Shown: positions 1 through 8,363, numbered from the stretch's first letter. The stretch: DNA of 64,000 nucleotides from Prochlorococcus sp. AG-347-O22 (GCA_003278845.1 QCCX01000001.1:124001-188000), one strand, 5' to 3'. The notes: generated by a model not told the origin, from the letters alone. A program made the numbers and translations.

Positions 1-518
1 AATTCTTTTCTAAAAATAGATAGTTCATTACTTGCATTGTCTGAAATCCTTCCATTAGATTCAATGCCTTTTTTAAAAATCGTTTCGATATTCTGATGGT
101 CAATTAAATTTTTTGTAAATGATGAAATATAAGGCCTTTCTTCAAAATCTAATAAGATTTTTTTTAAATTTCTTGCTGCAGCAATTGTTTTTGCTATTTC
201 TAACAATTCAGAAGATGAAATTACACCTCCCTTGGAACAAATTTCAATATTTCTACTAATATCAAAAACACCAGAAAAACTAATTGATTTATCTAAATTA
301 TTTTCTAGATCATTTATTTCAACAGTTTCATTCAACAGTCTTTTAGAGGCTTCGTATTCTGAAGGAATAGCAAAACTTAAAATTGCTCGTTTACCCATTT
401 CCGTTGAGGCGAATGAAGATAAATGCGTTTTTAATGAATCCCACTCTAAAAGGCTTATAGATTCTTCTTCTAAGGTGTTATCTGAATATGATTTTTTAGA
501 ATAACTTTTCTCTTGCAT
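1..518 (-). CDS. mutS2: Endonuclease MutS2, N-terminal part (cut by window edge)
   Basis: The minus strand reads open from an ATG at 516-518 to base 1 (about 172 codons) with no stop, so the gene continues outside the window. The translation begins MQEKSYSKKS and carries the pattern of the MutS2 N-terminal and core domains: an S-T-E-M-G-K stretch near residue 38, a Leu-Leu-Asn-Glu-Thr-Val-Glu helix, a GVFDI segment and K-G-G-V-I-S-S-S-E-L-L. MutS2 proteins are MutS-family ATPases with a C-terminal Smr nuclease; they act on recombination intermediates or collided ribosomes rather than in classical mismatch repair. The ATPase and Smr domains would lie outside the window, so the paralogue call rests on the N-terminus. 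Only 14 bases separate it from the VOC gene stop side, so the two may be cotranscribed. Confidence 0.8.
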   Translation of the reverse strand, partial: MQEKSYSKKSYSDNTLEEESISLLEWDSLKTHLSSFASTEMGKRAILSFAIPSEYEASKRLLNETVEINDLENNLDKSISFSGVFDISRNIEICSKGGVISSSELLEIAKTIAAARNLKKILLDFEERPYISSFTKNLIDHQNIETIFKKGIESNGRISDNASNELSIFRKE

Positions 519-532
519 ACAAAAAAAAAGAA

Positions 533-919
533 TCAAACATTCGATTGAATCCCTTCAGGAGGAACATAAAGCATCTCGAGCCAGTTTCCTTCAGTATCCT
601 TCATGTAAAAAGATGCTGTTCCATCTCTATGTTCATGTAAAGGACCAACTTTTACACCAGAATTCTTTAAATCATTTTGAATATTTTCAACTTCTTTTTT
701 ATTTTCAAAATGAAAAGCAAAGTGTGGTCCAGCAGCTTTGTAGCTAGGGCCTAACAACGCAAGTCCATCTTTCCCTTTACCAGCTTCTAAATATGACCAA
801 TCTTTATCGTCCCAAACTAAATTCATACCAAGCTTAATATAAAAAGATTTGGCCCTTTCGAGATTCTCTACTCTTAGTGCGATGTGACCAATCCTATTTA
901 CTTCTTGTGATAACTTCAA
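533..919 (-). CDS. VOC-family (glyoxalase/bleomycin-resistance fold) protein
   Basis: This 128-residue protein has one vicinal-oxygen-chelate domain. It starts with the typical I-G-H-I-A-L-R-V-E-N-L-E-R-A strand-helix unit, has a central HFAFHFE strand and ends with D-T-E-G-N-W-L-E-M-L-Y. The first His and the late Glu sit where VOC enzymes bind their metal, so a glyoxalase I-like or dioxygenase-like role is plausible, but the substrate cannot be read from sequence. The start is a TTG at 917-919. It lies between hemB and mutS2 on the same strand with short spacers (62 and 14 bases). Confidence 0.75.
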   Translation of the reverse strand: MKLSQEVNRIGHIALRVENLERAKSFYIKLGMNLVWDDKDWSYLEAGKGKDGLALLGPSYKAAGPHFAFHFENKKEVENIQNDLKNSGVKVGPLHEHRDGTASFYMKDTEGNWLEMLYVPPEGIQSNV

Positions 920-981
920 AACAAAGTATTTAATTTATTATTAATCTAAGAATAAACCAAATTTTTGTTAATAATGAGTTT

Positions 982-1983
982 TTAATTATCCCGCAACCAT
1001 TTAGATGCATCGCAAGCATGATAAGTGAGTATCAGTTTTGCTCCTGCTCTTTTGAAACTAAGTAACGTTTCTAAAACAATATCTTTTTCATTAATCCAGT
1101 TTTTCATAGCAGCAGACTTTACCATGGAGTACTCCCCACTAACGTTGTATGCAGCTATGGGCTTATTTGAAAATGTGCTTAGTCTATAAACAATATCCAA
1201 ATATGAAATTCCTGGTTTTACCATCAAAATATCAGCTCCTTCATACTGATCCAATGCAGATTCAATTAAAGCCTCTTTTGAATTGGCAGGGTCCATTTGA
1301 TATGTAGACTTATTATCTGGAATTATTTTCTTACTATTTTCTCTAGGAGCCGAATCTAAAGCAGTTCTAAATGGACCATAATAAGCAGATGAATATTTAG
1401 CTGTATAACTAATAATTCCTACATCACTAAATCCTTCACTATCAAGAGCAGTCCTAATTGCTCCAACTCTCCCATCCATCATGTCACTAGGGCCAATAAA
1501 ATCAGCTCCAGCTCTTGCTTGTGTTAAAGCTTGTTTTTTTAAAATTTCGATTGTTTCGTCGTTCAATATCTTTCCAGTTTCATCAACTAATCCGTCATGA
1601 CCATCACAAGAATATGGGTCCAAGGCAACATCTGTCATTATTGCCATTTCAGGAATCTCTTTTTTTAATATTCGAATAGCTTTAGGTATTAAACCGTCTT
1701 CATTAAAACACTCTGCTCCATCTTCAGTCTTTAAGCTATCGTTGATTTTTGGGAAAAGAACCACACACCTTATTCCCAATTCCCATGCCCTAGTAACCTC
1801 CTTTATTAAGCCATTAATATCCCATCTATAAGTTCCGGGCATTGCTGAAATTTCCTCTTTAAAATCTTTTTCATGAATAAATAATGGATATATAAAGTCA
1901 GCTGCCGTTAGATAGTTCTCTCTAACCATTTCTCTAATTGCTTCAGTTCTTCTTAATCTTCTAGGACGAATAATCGAATTCAT
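982..1983 (-). CDS. hemB: Delta-aminolevulinic acid dehydratase (porphobilinogen synthase)
   Basis: HemB condenses two 5-aminolevulinate molecules into porphobilinogen, the first common step to heme, chlorophyll and cobalamin. The 333-residue length is normal. Family landmarks are visible: R-P-R-R-L-R-R near the start, the D-V-A-L-D-P-Y metal-site region, G-A-D-F-I-G-P-S-D-M-M-D-G-R around residue 165, a Y-T-A-K-Y-S-S active-site Lys, and M-V-K-P-G near residue 258 with the Schiff-base Lys. The start is ATG at 1981-1983. It is first in the minus-strand run hemB, VOC gene, mutS2 and is divergent from the SulP gene across about 220 bases. Confidence 0.97.
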   Translation of the reverse strand: MNSIIRPRRLRRTEAIREMVRENYLTAADFIYPLFIHEKDFKEEISAMPGTYRWDINGLIKEVTRAWELGIRCVVLFPKINDSLKTEDGAECFNEDGLIPKAIRILKKEIPEMAIMTDVALDPYSCDGHDGLVDETGKILNDETIEILKKQALTQARAGADFIGPSDMMDGRVGAIRTALDSEGFSDVGIISYTAKYSSAYYGPFRTALDSAPRENSKKIIPDNKSTYQMDPANSKEALIESALDQYEGADILMVKPGISYLDIVYRLSTFSNKPIAAYNVSGEYSMVKSAAMKNWINEKDIVLETLLSFKRAGAKLILTYHACDASKWLRDN

Positions 1984-2140
1984 TTGAATATTATTTAAAT
2001 TGAAAATATTTACCTAATACATTAATCGCTCGCCTCGCACATAAATCAATCAGAGACTAATTTTGTTCAGGAAAATTAACTAAAATTTATTTAGCTAAGA
2101 GCAAAAAAAGTTACAAAAATATTTTGCACAAACTTCATTT

Positions 2141-2169
2141 TTCACAAATTTACGTCATAAAGAGATAAT
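2141..2169 (+). promoter_or_regulatory. Candidate sigma70-type promoter for the inorganic-carbon operon
   Basis: TTCACA at 2141-2146 and GATAAT at 2164-2169 each differ by one base from the -35 and -10 consensus and are 17 bases apart. The predicted start near 2176 gives a leader of about 30 bases before the TTG start at 2207. AT-rich sequence gives many false matches; the good spacing and position are the support. Confidence 0.4.
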
Positions 2170-2193
2170 ATCTTTTAGTCAAGTGTTTATTTT

Positions 2194-2199
2194 AAGGAG
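2194..2199 (+). promoter_or_regulatory. Strong ribosome binding site that sets the SulP start
   Basis: AAGGAG lies 7 bases before the TTG at 2207-2209. The longer reading frame starts with a GTG at 2183, upstream of this site, so the Shine-Dalgarno motif would fall inside the gene if GTG were used. The TTG is therefore the better start. Confidence 0.65.
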
Positions 2200-2206
2200 A
2201 TTATCT

Positions 2207-3859
2207 TTGAAAATAATTAATGGATTTCATCTAAAGAATGTGAGAGGCGATATTCTCGGAGGGATCACAGCCGCAGTGGTGGCTTTGCCTCTCGCTCTTG
2301 CTTTTGGTAATGCAGCGTTAGGGCCTGGTGGAGCAATTTATGGACTATATGGGGCAGTAGTAGTTGGTTTTTTAGCCGCATTATTCGGAGGAACACCTGC
2401 TCAAGTTAGTGGACCTACCGGTCCTATGAGTGTAACTGTTGCTGGCGTAGTAGCAGGCTTAGCAGCAGTGGGGGTTCCAAGAGATCTGACTGCAGGTCAA
2501 ATTTTACCTTTAGTGATGGCAGCTGTAGTAATTGGGGGCTTACTGCAAATATTATTTGGGATTTTAAAACTAGGTAAATATATTACTTTAGTTCCATATT
2601 CTGTTGTTTCAGGATTTATGTCTGGTATTGGAGTAATAATAATTGCACTGCAGATTGGTCCATTATTAGGAATTAGCACTCGTGGTGGAGTAGTCGAATC
2701 ATTATCTACTGTATTTTCAAATTTCCAGCCAAACGGTGCTGCTATTGGAGTAGCAATAATGACGCTAGGTATTGTATTTCTTACTCCTAGAAAAATAAGT
2801 CAGTGGGTTCCTTCTCCTCTTTTAGCACTATTGATAGTAACTCCCATATCAATTTTAATTTTTGGAGATGGAGCCATTGATAGAATTGGAGAAATCCCAA
2901 GGGGAGTTCCATCTTTAAATTTCCCAAGTTTTAATCAATATTTTCCAATTATTTTTAAGGCAGGATTAGTGCTCGCAGTGCTTGGTGCAATTGACTCCCT
3001 ACTAACATCTCTTGTAGCAGATAATATATCTCAAACAAAACATAATTCTGATAGAGAACTTATTGGTCAAGGAATAGGAAATGCTGTTGCAGGTTTGTTT
3101 TCAGGTTTACCTGGAGCAGGAGCAACAATGAGAACAGTTATTAATGTTAAATCTGGAGGGTCCACACCACTTTCTGGTATGGTTCATTCAGTTGTCTTAT
3201 TGATAGTTTTAGTTGGTGCAGGTCCCTTAGCTGAGCAAATACCAACTGCCTTGCTAGCAGGAATTCTTATAAAAGTTGGTCTAGATATTATTGATTGGGG
3301 GTTCTTGAGGAGAGCTCACAAATTATCTTTAAAAACTGCAGTTGTAATGTATGGCGTACTGCTGATGACAGTGTTTTGGGATTTAATTTGGGCAGTTTTA
3401 GTTGGTGTATTCATAGCTAATATGCTAACAATTGATTCAATAACCGAAACTCAACTAGAAGGTATGGATGAGGATAATCCTTTATCAAAAGATGCTCAAG
3501 CTAAAAATGCATTACCTGCTGATGAAAAAGCACTACTAGATAGATGTTCAGGTGAAGTAATGTTATTTAGACTTAAAGGACCACTAAGTTTTGGAGCAGC
3601 TAAAGGTATATCTGAGAGGATGATGCTAGTAAGAAACTACAAGGTTTTGATATTAGATATCACTGATGTACCAAGACTTGGAGTGACGGCGACTCTTGCA
3701 ATTGAGGATATGATGCAAGAAGCAAAAAATAATTCCAGAAAAGCATTTGTTGCTGGTGCTAATGAAAAAGTAAAGGATAGATTAGCTAAGTTTGGAGTTG
3801 AAGGCATCATTGAGACAAGAAAAGAAGCTTTAGAAACAGCTTTAAATGAAATAGCCTAA
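2207..3859 (+). CDS. SulP-family anion transporter with STAS domain (BicA-like, probable bicarbonate uptake)
   Basis: SulP proteins are inner-membrane anion carriers. The sequence has the SulP N-terminal signature (D-I-L-G-G-I-T-A-A-V-V-A-L-P-L-A-L-A-F-G), a long hydrophobic part with about 10-14 membrane segments up to residue 415, and a C-terminal STAS domain (about 450-550) with a V-L-I-L-D-I-T-D-V-P-R-L-G core. I place the start at TTG 2207 (550 residues) because of the AAGGAG motif 7 bases before it; GTG 2183 would add eight residues. It is followed after 6 bases by an SbtA-like permease and then an SbtB-like PII protein, which favours bicarbonate over sulfate as substrate; this is inference from context and from BicA of marine cyanobacteria. 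Confidence 0.88.
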   Translation: MKIINGFHLKNVRGDILGGITAAVVALPLALAFGNAALGPGGAIYGLYGAVVVGFLAALFGGTPAQVSGPTGPMSVTVAGVVAGLAAVGVPRDLTAGQILPLVMAAVVIGGLLQILFGILKLGKYITLVPYSVVSGFMSGIGVIIIALQIGPLLGISTRGGVVESLSTVFSNFQPNGAAIGVAIMTLGIVFLTPRKISQWVPSPLLALLIVTPISILIFGDGAIDRIGEIPRGVPSLNFPSFNQYFPIIFKAGLVLAVLGAIDSLLTSLVADNISQTKHNSDRELIGQGIGNAVAGLFSGLPGAGATMRTVINVKSGGSTPLSGMVHSVVLLIVLVGAGPLAEQIPTALLAGILIKVGLDIIDWGFLRRAHKLSLKTAVVMYGVLLMTVFWDLIWAVLVGVFIANMLTIDSITETQLEGMDEDNPLSKDAQAKNALPADEKALLDRCSGEVMLFRLKGPLSFGAAKGISERMMLVRNYKVLILDITDVPRLGVTATLAIEDMMQEAKNNSRKAFVAGANEKVKDRLAKFGVEGIIETRKEALETALNEIA

Positions 3860-3865
3860 AAACTT

Positions 3866-4864
3866 ATGGAAATAAGTCCAATTCTGCAAAATGTATTAGC
3901 CCCGCCAGTTCTTTTCTTTTTAATTGGAGCAATATCAGTACTCTTTAAATCTGATTTAGAAATACCAGCTCCATTACCTAAACTCTTCTCCTTATATCTT
4001 CTTCTAGCTATTGGTTTTAAAGGAGGTATAGAGATACAGAAAAGTGGGTTTACTGATCAAGTATTGCCGACTTTAAGTGCTGCAATACTTATGTCACTAG
4101 TAATCCCTCTTATTGGATTCTTAATTTTAAGATTTAAGTTTGATGTCTTTAATTCCGCTGCAATAGCAGCAGCATACGGCTCAATAAGTGCTGTAACATT
4201 TATTTCTGCAGAAAGTTTTTTAGAAAGTCAAAAAATAGCTTTTGATGGGTTTATGGTTGGCGCCTTAGCTTTAATGGAGTCTCCTGCCATCATTGTTGGT
4301 TTATTACTGGTAAAATTTGCAGCTCCAAAAAATAGACCAAAATCAAGAAAAATGCATTTAAGCGCAATATTACATGAATCCCTTTTGAATGGATCAGTTT
4401 ATTTATTGCTCTCAAGCTTGATTGTAGGATTTCTCACTGCTTCCAGTAATCCCTCAGGAATTGAAAAAATGGAGCCTTTTACTGGACAATTATTCTATGG
4501 AGCAGAATGCTTCTTCTTGTTAGATATGGGGATAGTCGCTGCTCAAAGATTGCCAAGACTGAAAAATGCGGGTTCGTTCTTGATTGGATTTGCCATTTTT
4601 ATGCCTTTATTTAATGCATTTATTGGTGTTATCGTTGCAAGATTTTTATCTTTAGGACCTGGCAACGCACTTTTATTTGTGGTTTTATGTGCAAGCGCCT
4701 CTTATTTAGCAGTTCCTGCAGCGATGAGAATGACAGTTCCAGAAGCTAAATCTAGTTATTATATTTCAACTACACTAGGTCTAACTTTCCCATTCAATAT
4801 AGTTCTCGGCATTCCTATATATATGAGTTTAGTAAATACTATTATCCCACTTTCCCCTTTATAA
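3866..4864 (+). CDS. sbtA: SbtA-like sodium-dependent bicarbonate permease (DUF897)
   Basis: A 332-residue, very hydrophobic protein with about 8-10 membrane segments. The N-terminal half contains L-L-A-I-G-F-K-G-G-I-E and A-A-A-Y-G-S-I-S-A-V-T-F; the second half repeats similar features (C-A-S-A-S-Y-L-A-V-P-A-A-M-R), as in the inverted-repeat SbtA fold. SbtA in model cyanobacteria is a high-affinity Na+/HCO3- symporter of the plasma membrane controlled by SbtB. It starts 6 bases after the SulP stop, and the SbtB-like gene starts 2 bases after its stop, so the three are almost certainly one operon. The protein is shorter than freshwater SbtA, and transport activity is not shown by sequence alone. 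Confidence 0.85.
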   Translation: MEISPILQNVLAPPVLFFLIGAISVLFKSDLEIPAPLPKLFSLYLLLAIGFKGGIEIQKSGFTDQVLPTLSAAILMSLVIPLIGFLILRFKFDVFNSAAIAAAYGSISAVTFISAESFLESQKIAFDGFMVGALALMESPAIIVGLLLVKFAAPKNRPKSRKMHLSAILHESLLNGSVYLLLSSLIVGFLTASSNPSGIEKMEPFTGQLFYGAECFFLLDMGIVAAQRLPRLKNAGSFLIGFAIFMPLFNAFIGVIVARFLSLGPGNALLFVVLCASASYLAVPAAMRMTVPEAKSSYYISTTLGLTFPFNIVLGIPIYMSLVNTIIPLSPL

Positions 4865-4866
4865 AA

Positions 4867-5148
4867 ATGAAAAGATTAGACTTAATATTTAGTGAAAGAG
4901 AACTAGATGCAATCATTAAAACATTAGAAAAAGCGAATGTTCCTGGATACACAGTTATGAAACACGCCACAGGAAGAGGGCCTGAAAGAGTTGTTACTGA
5001 AGATATGGAATTTACAGGATTAGGAGCAAATGCTCATGTAATTGTTTTTTGTGAGCAAGAATTAATAGATAAAATGAGAGATAACATCAGGGACGATTTA
5101 AGCTATTACGGAGGAGTTGCTTATATTTCTGAAGCAACACCCCTTTAA
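4867..5148 (+). CDS. sbtB: SbtB-like PII-family signalling protein
   Basis: This 93-residue protein has the PII-like ferredoxin-fold pattern: E-R-E-L-D-A-I-I-K-T-L-E-K-A-N-V-P-G-Y-T-V-M early, a G-R-G-P-E turn where the T-loop starts, and a final Y-Y-G-G-V-A-Y-I-S-E strand. SbtB binds adenine nucleotides and gates SbtA. It lies directly downstream of the SbtA-like gene, supporting that partnership. The protein stops right after the last beta strand and lacks the C-terminal extension with the Cys-Gly-Pro-Glu-Gly-Cys redox loop known from Synechocystis SbtB, so any control should rest on nucleotides rather than a C-terminal disulfide. Confidence 0.82.
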   Translation: MKRLDLIFSERELDAIIKTLEKANVPGYTVMKHATGRGPERVVTEDMEFTGLGANAHVIVFCEQELIDKMRDNIRDDLSYYGGVAYISEATPL

Positions 5149-5170
5149 ATTAGAGAAGTAATATTTATTT

Positions 5171-6127
5171 TTAAGAATGAATCCAATCTACTCTTATATT
5201 TTTTCGACTATTTAAGTATCTATCAATTGACATTGCAGCAATACATCCATCAGAAGCCGCAACTACAGCTTGCTTAAATGGAGTATTTCTTATATCTCCA
5301 ATAGCCCATACTCCATCAGAGTTTGTAGACATAAAGTCATCAACAATAACTCCTCCGTCTTCTTTTAAAGCAATCTGATCCCCTAAAAAATCAGTAATCG
5401 GCTTTGAACCACTCATGTAGACAAACACTCCATCTAAATTTAAATTGATGGGATTTTCTTCTTGTTTATTTTTTACAACAACCCCATTCACACCCATATC
5501 ATCGCCCAATATTTCCAATAATCTTGTTCTACTCCAATGTTTTATATTTGAATTATCCATCAATTCCATAGCTTCTTCATTATCTGATTTAGGGTCACTT
5601 GATGTAATCCAATGCACAGTTGATGCAAATTTAGTTAGAACAGTTGCCTCTTCAATTGCCTCCTTGTTCACTCCAACAACGGCAACTTCTCTATTTTTAT
5701 AAAAAGCCCCATCACATGTAGCACAATAACTTACTCCTTTGCCAAGAAAATCGGCTTCGCCCTTAAATGATGCAGGCCTACCCATTGCTCCACTTGCTAG
5801 TACGAGTGCTTTAGCTTTGAAAGTGCCTTCGGGCGTATAAACCATTTTCCATTCTCCACTAGCGTCTATTCCAAACACTTGCGCTCTTCTATAATCTGTG
5901 CCGTATTGCACAGCCTGTTCTCTCATTAGAGTAAGTAATTTCTCTCCACTTATATCAACCGGAACACCTGGATAATTAGCTATTTGATGAGTTATTGCTA
6001 AGGCGCCAACAGATGGATTTTTATCTAAAATTACTGTTTTTAAGTTTGAACGAGATGTATAAAGTGCGCAAGTACATCCTGCCGGACCTCCTCCGATAAT
6101 AACTACATCTGACTCAATGATTTCCAA
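5171..6127 (-). CDS. trxB: Thioredoxin reductase-like flavoprotein lacking NADPH-binding motifs
   Basis: The 318-residue protein has the TrxR architecture: FAD site G-G-G-P-A-G (residues 12-17), redox-active Cys135-Ala-Thr-Cys138-Asp, and a C-terminal FAD motif with A-I-G-D-I-R (275-280). The pyridine-nucleotide domain is altered: the GxGxxA turn reads G-V-N-K-E-A (152-157), and the H-R-R-x-x-x-R loop that holds the NADPH phosphate reads I-T-S-S-D-P-K-S (174-181). This resembles pyridine-nucleotide-independent TrxR-like enzymes (DTR, DDOR or ferredoxin-dependent types), so the electron donor may be ferredoxin or another flavoprotein; that is inference. The start is TTG 6125-6127 with GGAG about 10 bases upstream. 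It is convergent with sbtB (22-base gap). Confidence 0.85.
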   Translation of the reverse strand: MEIIESDVVIIGGGPAGCTCALYTSRSNLKTVILDKNPSVGALAITHQIANYPGVPVDISGEKLLTLMREQAVQYGTDYRRAQVFGIDASGEWKMVYTPEGTFKAKALVLASGAMGRPASFKGEADFLGKGVSYCATCDGAFYKNREVAVVGVNKEAIEEATVLTKFASTVHWITSSDPKSDNEEAMELMDNSNIKHWSRTRLLEILGDDMGVNGVVVKNKQEENPINLNLDGVFVYMSGSKPITDFLGDQIALKEDGGVIVDDFMSTNSDGVWAIGDIRNTPFKQAVVAASDGCIAAMSIDRYLNSRKNIRVDWIHS

Positions 6128-6381
6128 TTTTAAAAAACTCCTTTTTTAGTAGTTAATTAGATGAGTTCTTGGTTAGAAGATATTTTTGAGTAAATACCTG
6201 AACCTTTATATAGATATAAGTTAAAAGAAAAAAGAGAAAAAAGCTTAATATAGAAACAAACTTACATAGGAAAAACATAAAAAATTAATTATCAAAATGA
6301 TCAGTTACGTGAAATGTTCTGTATTGATCTATTATTAGGTCATATCGAAAAATCAATTGCCGTTGAAACATTATATTTTTC
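6128..6381. other. Divergent intergenic region
   Basis: This 254-base spacer separates trxB (minus) from the small coiled-protein gene (plus) and must hold both promoters. I see no tRNA, no strong hairpin with a T tract and no ORF over 20 codons. A ten-codon ORF at 6161-6193 is noted but unsupported. Purine-rich and A-rich runs lie around 6225-6290. Confidence 0.4.
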
Positions 6382-6699
6382 ATGACCAACTCTGATTACC
6401 TTTTAAAAGCTGCCATTAAAAAAGTAACCGAAAAATTAAACGAGATATTGGTTGACAAAATTGAAGAAGCAACAAATATTGCTCAGGATGCTCCAGAAAT
6501 TATCAAAAAAGAATTTGATAGTTTGAAAGAATCCATAATTGAAGAAGCCTCAAGAATGGAAAAAGCTGAAAATATGCAAGAAAATGAGTCTGCAAATACT
6601 TATCAAGATTCCAAAATAAAAAAAGCTTTAAATGAAATTGAAGATATCAATAAACAAATTGATCTCTTTAATAAAACCACAAATAATCAAATGAAATGA
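6382..6699 (+). CDS. Small hydrophilic, probably coiled-coil protein of unknown function
   Basis: I do not recognise this 105-residue protein. It has no membrane segment or signal peptide, is rich in Glu, Lys, Ile and Asn, and reads as almost continuous amphipathic helix (for example K-V-T-E-K-L-N-E-I-L-V-D-K-I-E-E-A, residues 15-31), so a coiled coil or helical bundle is likely. Its stop overlaps the start of the UbiB-family kinase by 4 bases (ATGA), which implies translational coupling and perhaps a shared job. Codon use is like its neighbours. Confidence 0.7.
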   Translation: MTNSDYLLKAAIKKVTEKLNEILVDKIEEATNIAQDAPEIIKKEFDSLKESIIEEASRMEKAENMQENESANTYQDSKIKKALNEIEDINKQIDLFNKTTNNQMK

Positions 6700-8363
6700 G
6701 TTTTCACATTCTTCATTACCGTTTAAAAAAGTTGAAGAGGGCCTTTCTTATTTGGATAACTCTGATTTCGCTTTTAACAATTTTGTGGATAGACAATATT
6801 AGATTTTCAATTTTCCAAACTAAAAGCAATGAAAAAAGTAGGGTCCAAATTAAAAGAGCTAGGTGGTTTACTAATCAATTAATAAAGCTTGGTTCAGCAT
6901 TTATTAAAATTGGACAATTATTATCAGCGAGACCTGATTTGATTCCTAATACCTGGATACAGGAATTGTCTAAATTACAGGATCAAGTTCCTAATTTTTC
7001 ATTTGCGCAAGTTGAAGAAACTATAAGAGATGAACTAGGGTCTAAGTTTAATGAAATAGATCAAATAATATGTGATCCGGTTGGATCAGCATCACTAGCT
7101 CAGGTTCATAGAGCGACTTTAAAAAATGGTAAGAAAGTAGTATTTAAGGTTCAAAGACCCAATTTAAAAGAATTGTTTATTATCGATTTGGGCATAATGC
7201 AACAAATAGCAGGATTGTTACAGAAAAACAAGAATTGGAGTCGAGGTAGAAACTGGGTTGAAATTGCTAGAGAGTGTAGGAAAGTTCTCATGAAAGAGCT
7301 TGATTTTAATTGTGAAGCACAATATGCAGCAAGATTCAGACAGCAATTTCTTGATGATGAAAATGTTGAAGTCCCTGAAGTAATTTGGGATATGAGCAGT
7401 GAAAAAGTTCTTTGTTTAAGTTATTTAGAAGGAACAAAAATAAGCGATTTAGAAAAATTACAATCACAAGAAATTAATTTACCTAAGATTGCAGAAATAG
7501 GTGCCATCAGCTATTTGAAACAATTAGTAAATTATGGTTTTTTTCATGCAGACCCTCATCCAGGGAATCTAGCAGTTTCAAGTAAGGGTAAATTAATTTT
7601 TTATGATTTTGGAATGATGGGGAACATCTCAAATAATCTTCAAACAAGATTAGGGGGGATGGTTAAGGCTGCTGCTCTTAGAGACGCCTCATCACTTGTT
7701 AGTCAATTACAACAAGCTGGGCTAATTTCAAAAGATATTGATGTAGGACCAGTCAGAAGATTAGTCAGATTGATGCTTAAAGAAGCCTTAACTCCGCCAT
7801 TTAGTCCTAATATTATTGAAAAATTATCTGGAGATTTATACGAACTGGTTTATGAAACGCCATTTCAACTGCCAGTAGATTTAATCTTTGTGATGAGAGC
7901 TTTATCAACTTTTGAAGGAGTTGGTAGAATGCTTGATCCAGGGTTTAACCTTGTATCAGTTACCAAGCCCTATTTAATAGAACTTATGACTTCAAATAAT
8001 CAAAGTCCCAACGATTTAATTAACCAATTTGGACGGCAAGTAGGTGAACTAGGATCGAAAGCTGTTGGAATTCCCAAAAGAATAGATGAAAGTTTAGAAA
8101 GATTAGAACAAGGCGATTTACAATTGCAAATAAGAATGGGAGAGTCTGATAGGCAATTCAAAAAAATGTTTACGGCTCAAAAAACTTTAGGCCATTCAAT
8201 TCTCATAGGAAGCTTATCAATTGCATCTGCTCTACTTGTAACCAATAAACAAAATAATTTTGCATTGTTGCCACTTTTTTTTGCGCTACCAATAAGTGTT
8301 GATTGGATAAAGTGCCAATTAAGTATGAGAAAAGGCTCACGTTTAGAAAAACTTAAACGATAA
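6696..8363 (+). CDS. UbiB/ABC1 (AarF) family atypical kinase
   Basis: The 555-residue protein has the ABC1/UbiB hallmarks: F-I-K-I-G-Q near residue 70 (the KxGQ motif that covers the active site), an Ala-rich nucleotide loop G-S-A-S-L-A-Q-V-H-R-A, a Lys in V-V-F-K-V-Q-R-P, the catalytic H-A-D-P-H-P-G-N near 285, and Y-D-F-G-M-M-G near 302. There is a hydrophobic segment at residues 18-32 and two more near 505-540, so it is probably membrane-attached. Family members in bacteria and plastids support isoprenoid-quinone and lipid metabolism; in a cyanobacterium the likely clients are plastoquinone, phylloquinone or tocopherol-type lipids, but the substrate is not known. Convergent with eno, with 6 bases between stops. 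Confidence 0.9.
   Translation: MSFHILHYRLKKLKRAFLIWITLISLLTILWIDNIRFSIFQTKSNEKSRVQIKRARWFTNQLIKLGSAFIKIGQLLSARPDLIPNTWIQELSKLQDQVPNFSFAQVEETIRDELGSKFNEIDQIICDPVGSASLAQVHRATLKNGKKVVFKVQRPNLKELFIIDLGIMQQIAGLLQKNKNWSRGRNWVEIARECRKVLMKELDFNCEAQYAARFRQQFLDDENVEVPEVIWDMSSEKVLCLSYLEGTKISDLEKLQSQEINLPKIAEIGAISYLKQLVNYGFFHADPHPGNLAVSSKGKLIFYDFGMMGNISNNLQTRLGGMVKAAALRDASSLVSQLQQAGLISKDIDVGPVRRLVRLMLKEALTPPFSPNIIEKLSGDLYELVYETPFQLPVDLIFVMRALSTFEGVGRMLDPGFNLVSVTKPYLIELMTSNNQSPNDLINQFGRQVGELGSKAVGIPKRIDESLERLEQGDLQLQIRMGESDRQFKKMFTAQKTLGHSILIGSLSIASALLVTNKQNNFALLPLFFALPISVDWIKCQLSMRKGSRLEKLKR

Noticed and set aside
232-504. Plus-strand 90-codon open frame
   Set aside because: It lies opposite mutS2, whose minus-strand translation matches the family; the plus-strand frame has no recognisable motif.
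6161-6193. Ten-codon ORF in the trxB leader spacer
   Set aside because: Too short to judge; no ribosome binding site and no downstream gene it could lead.
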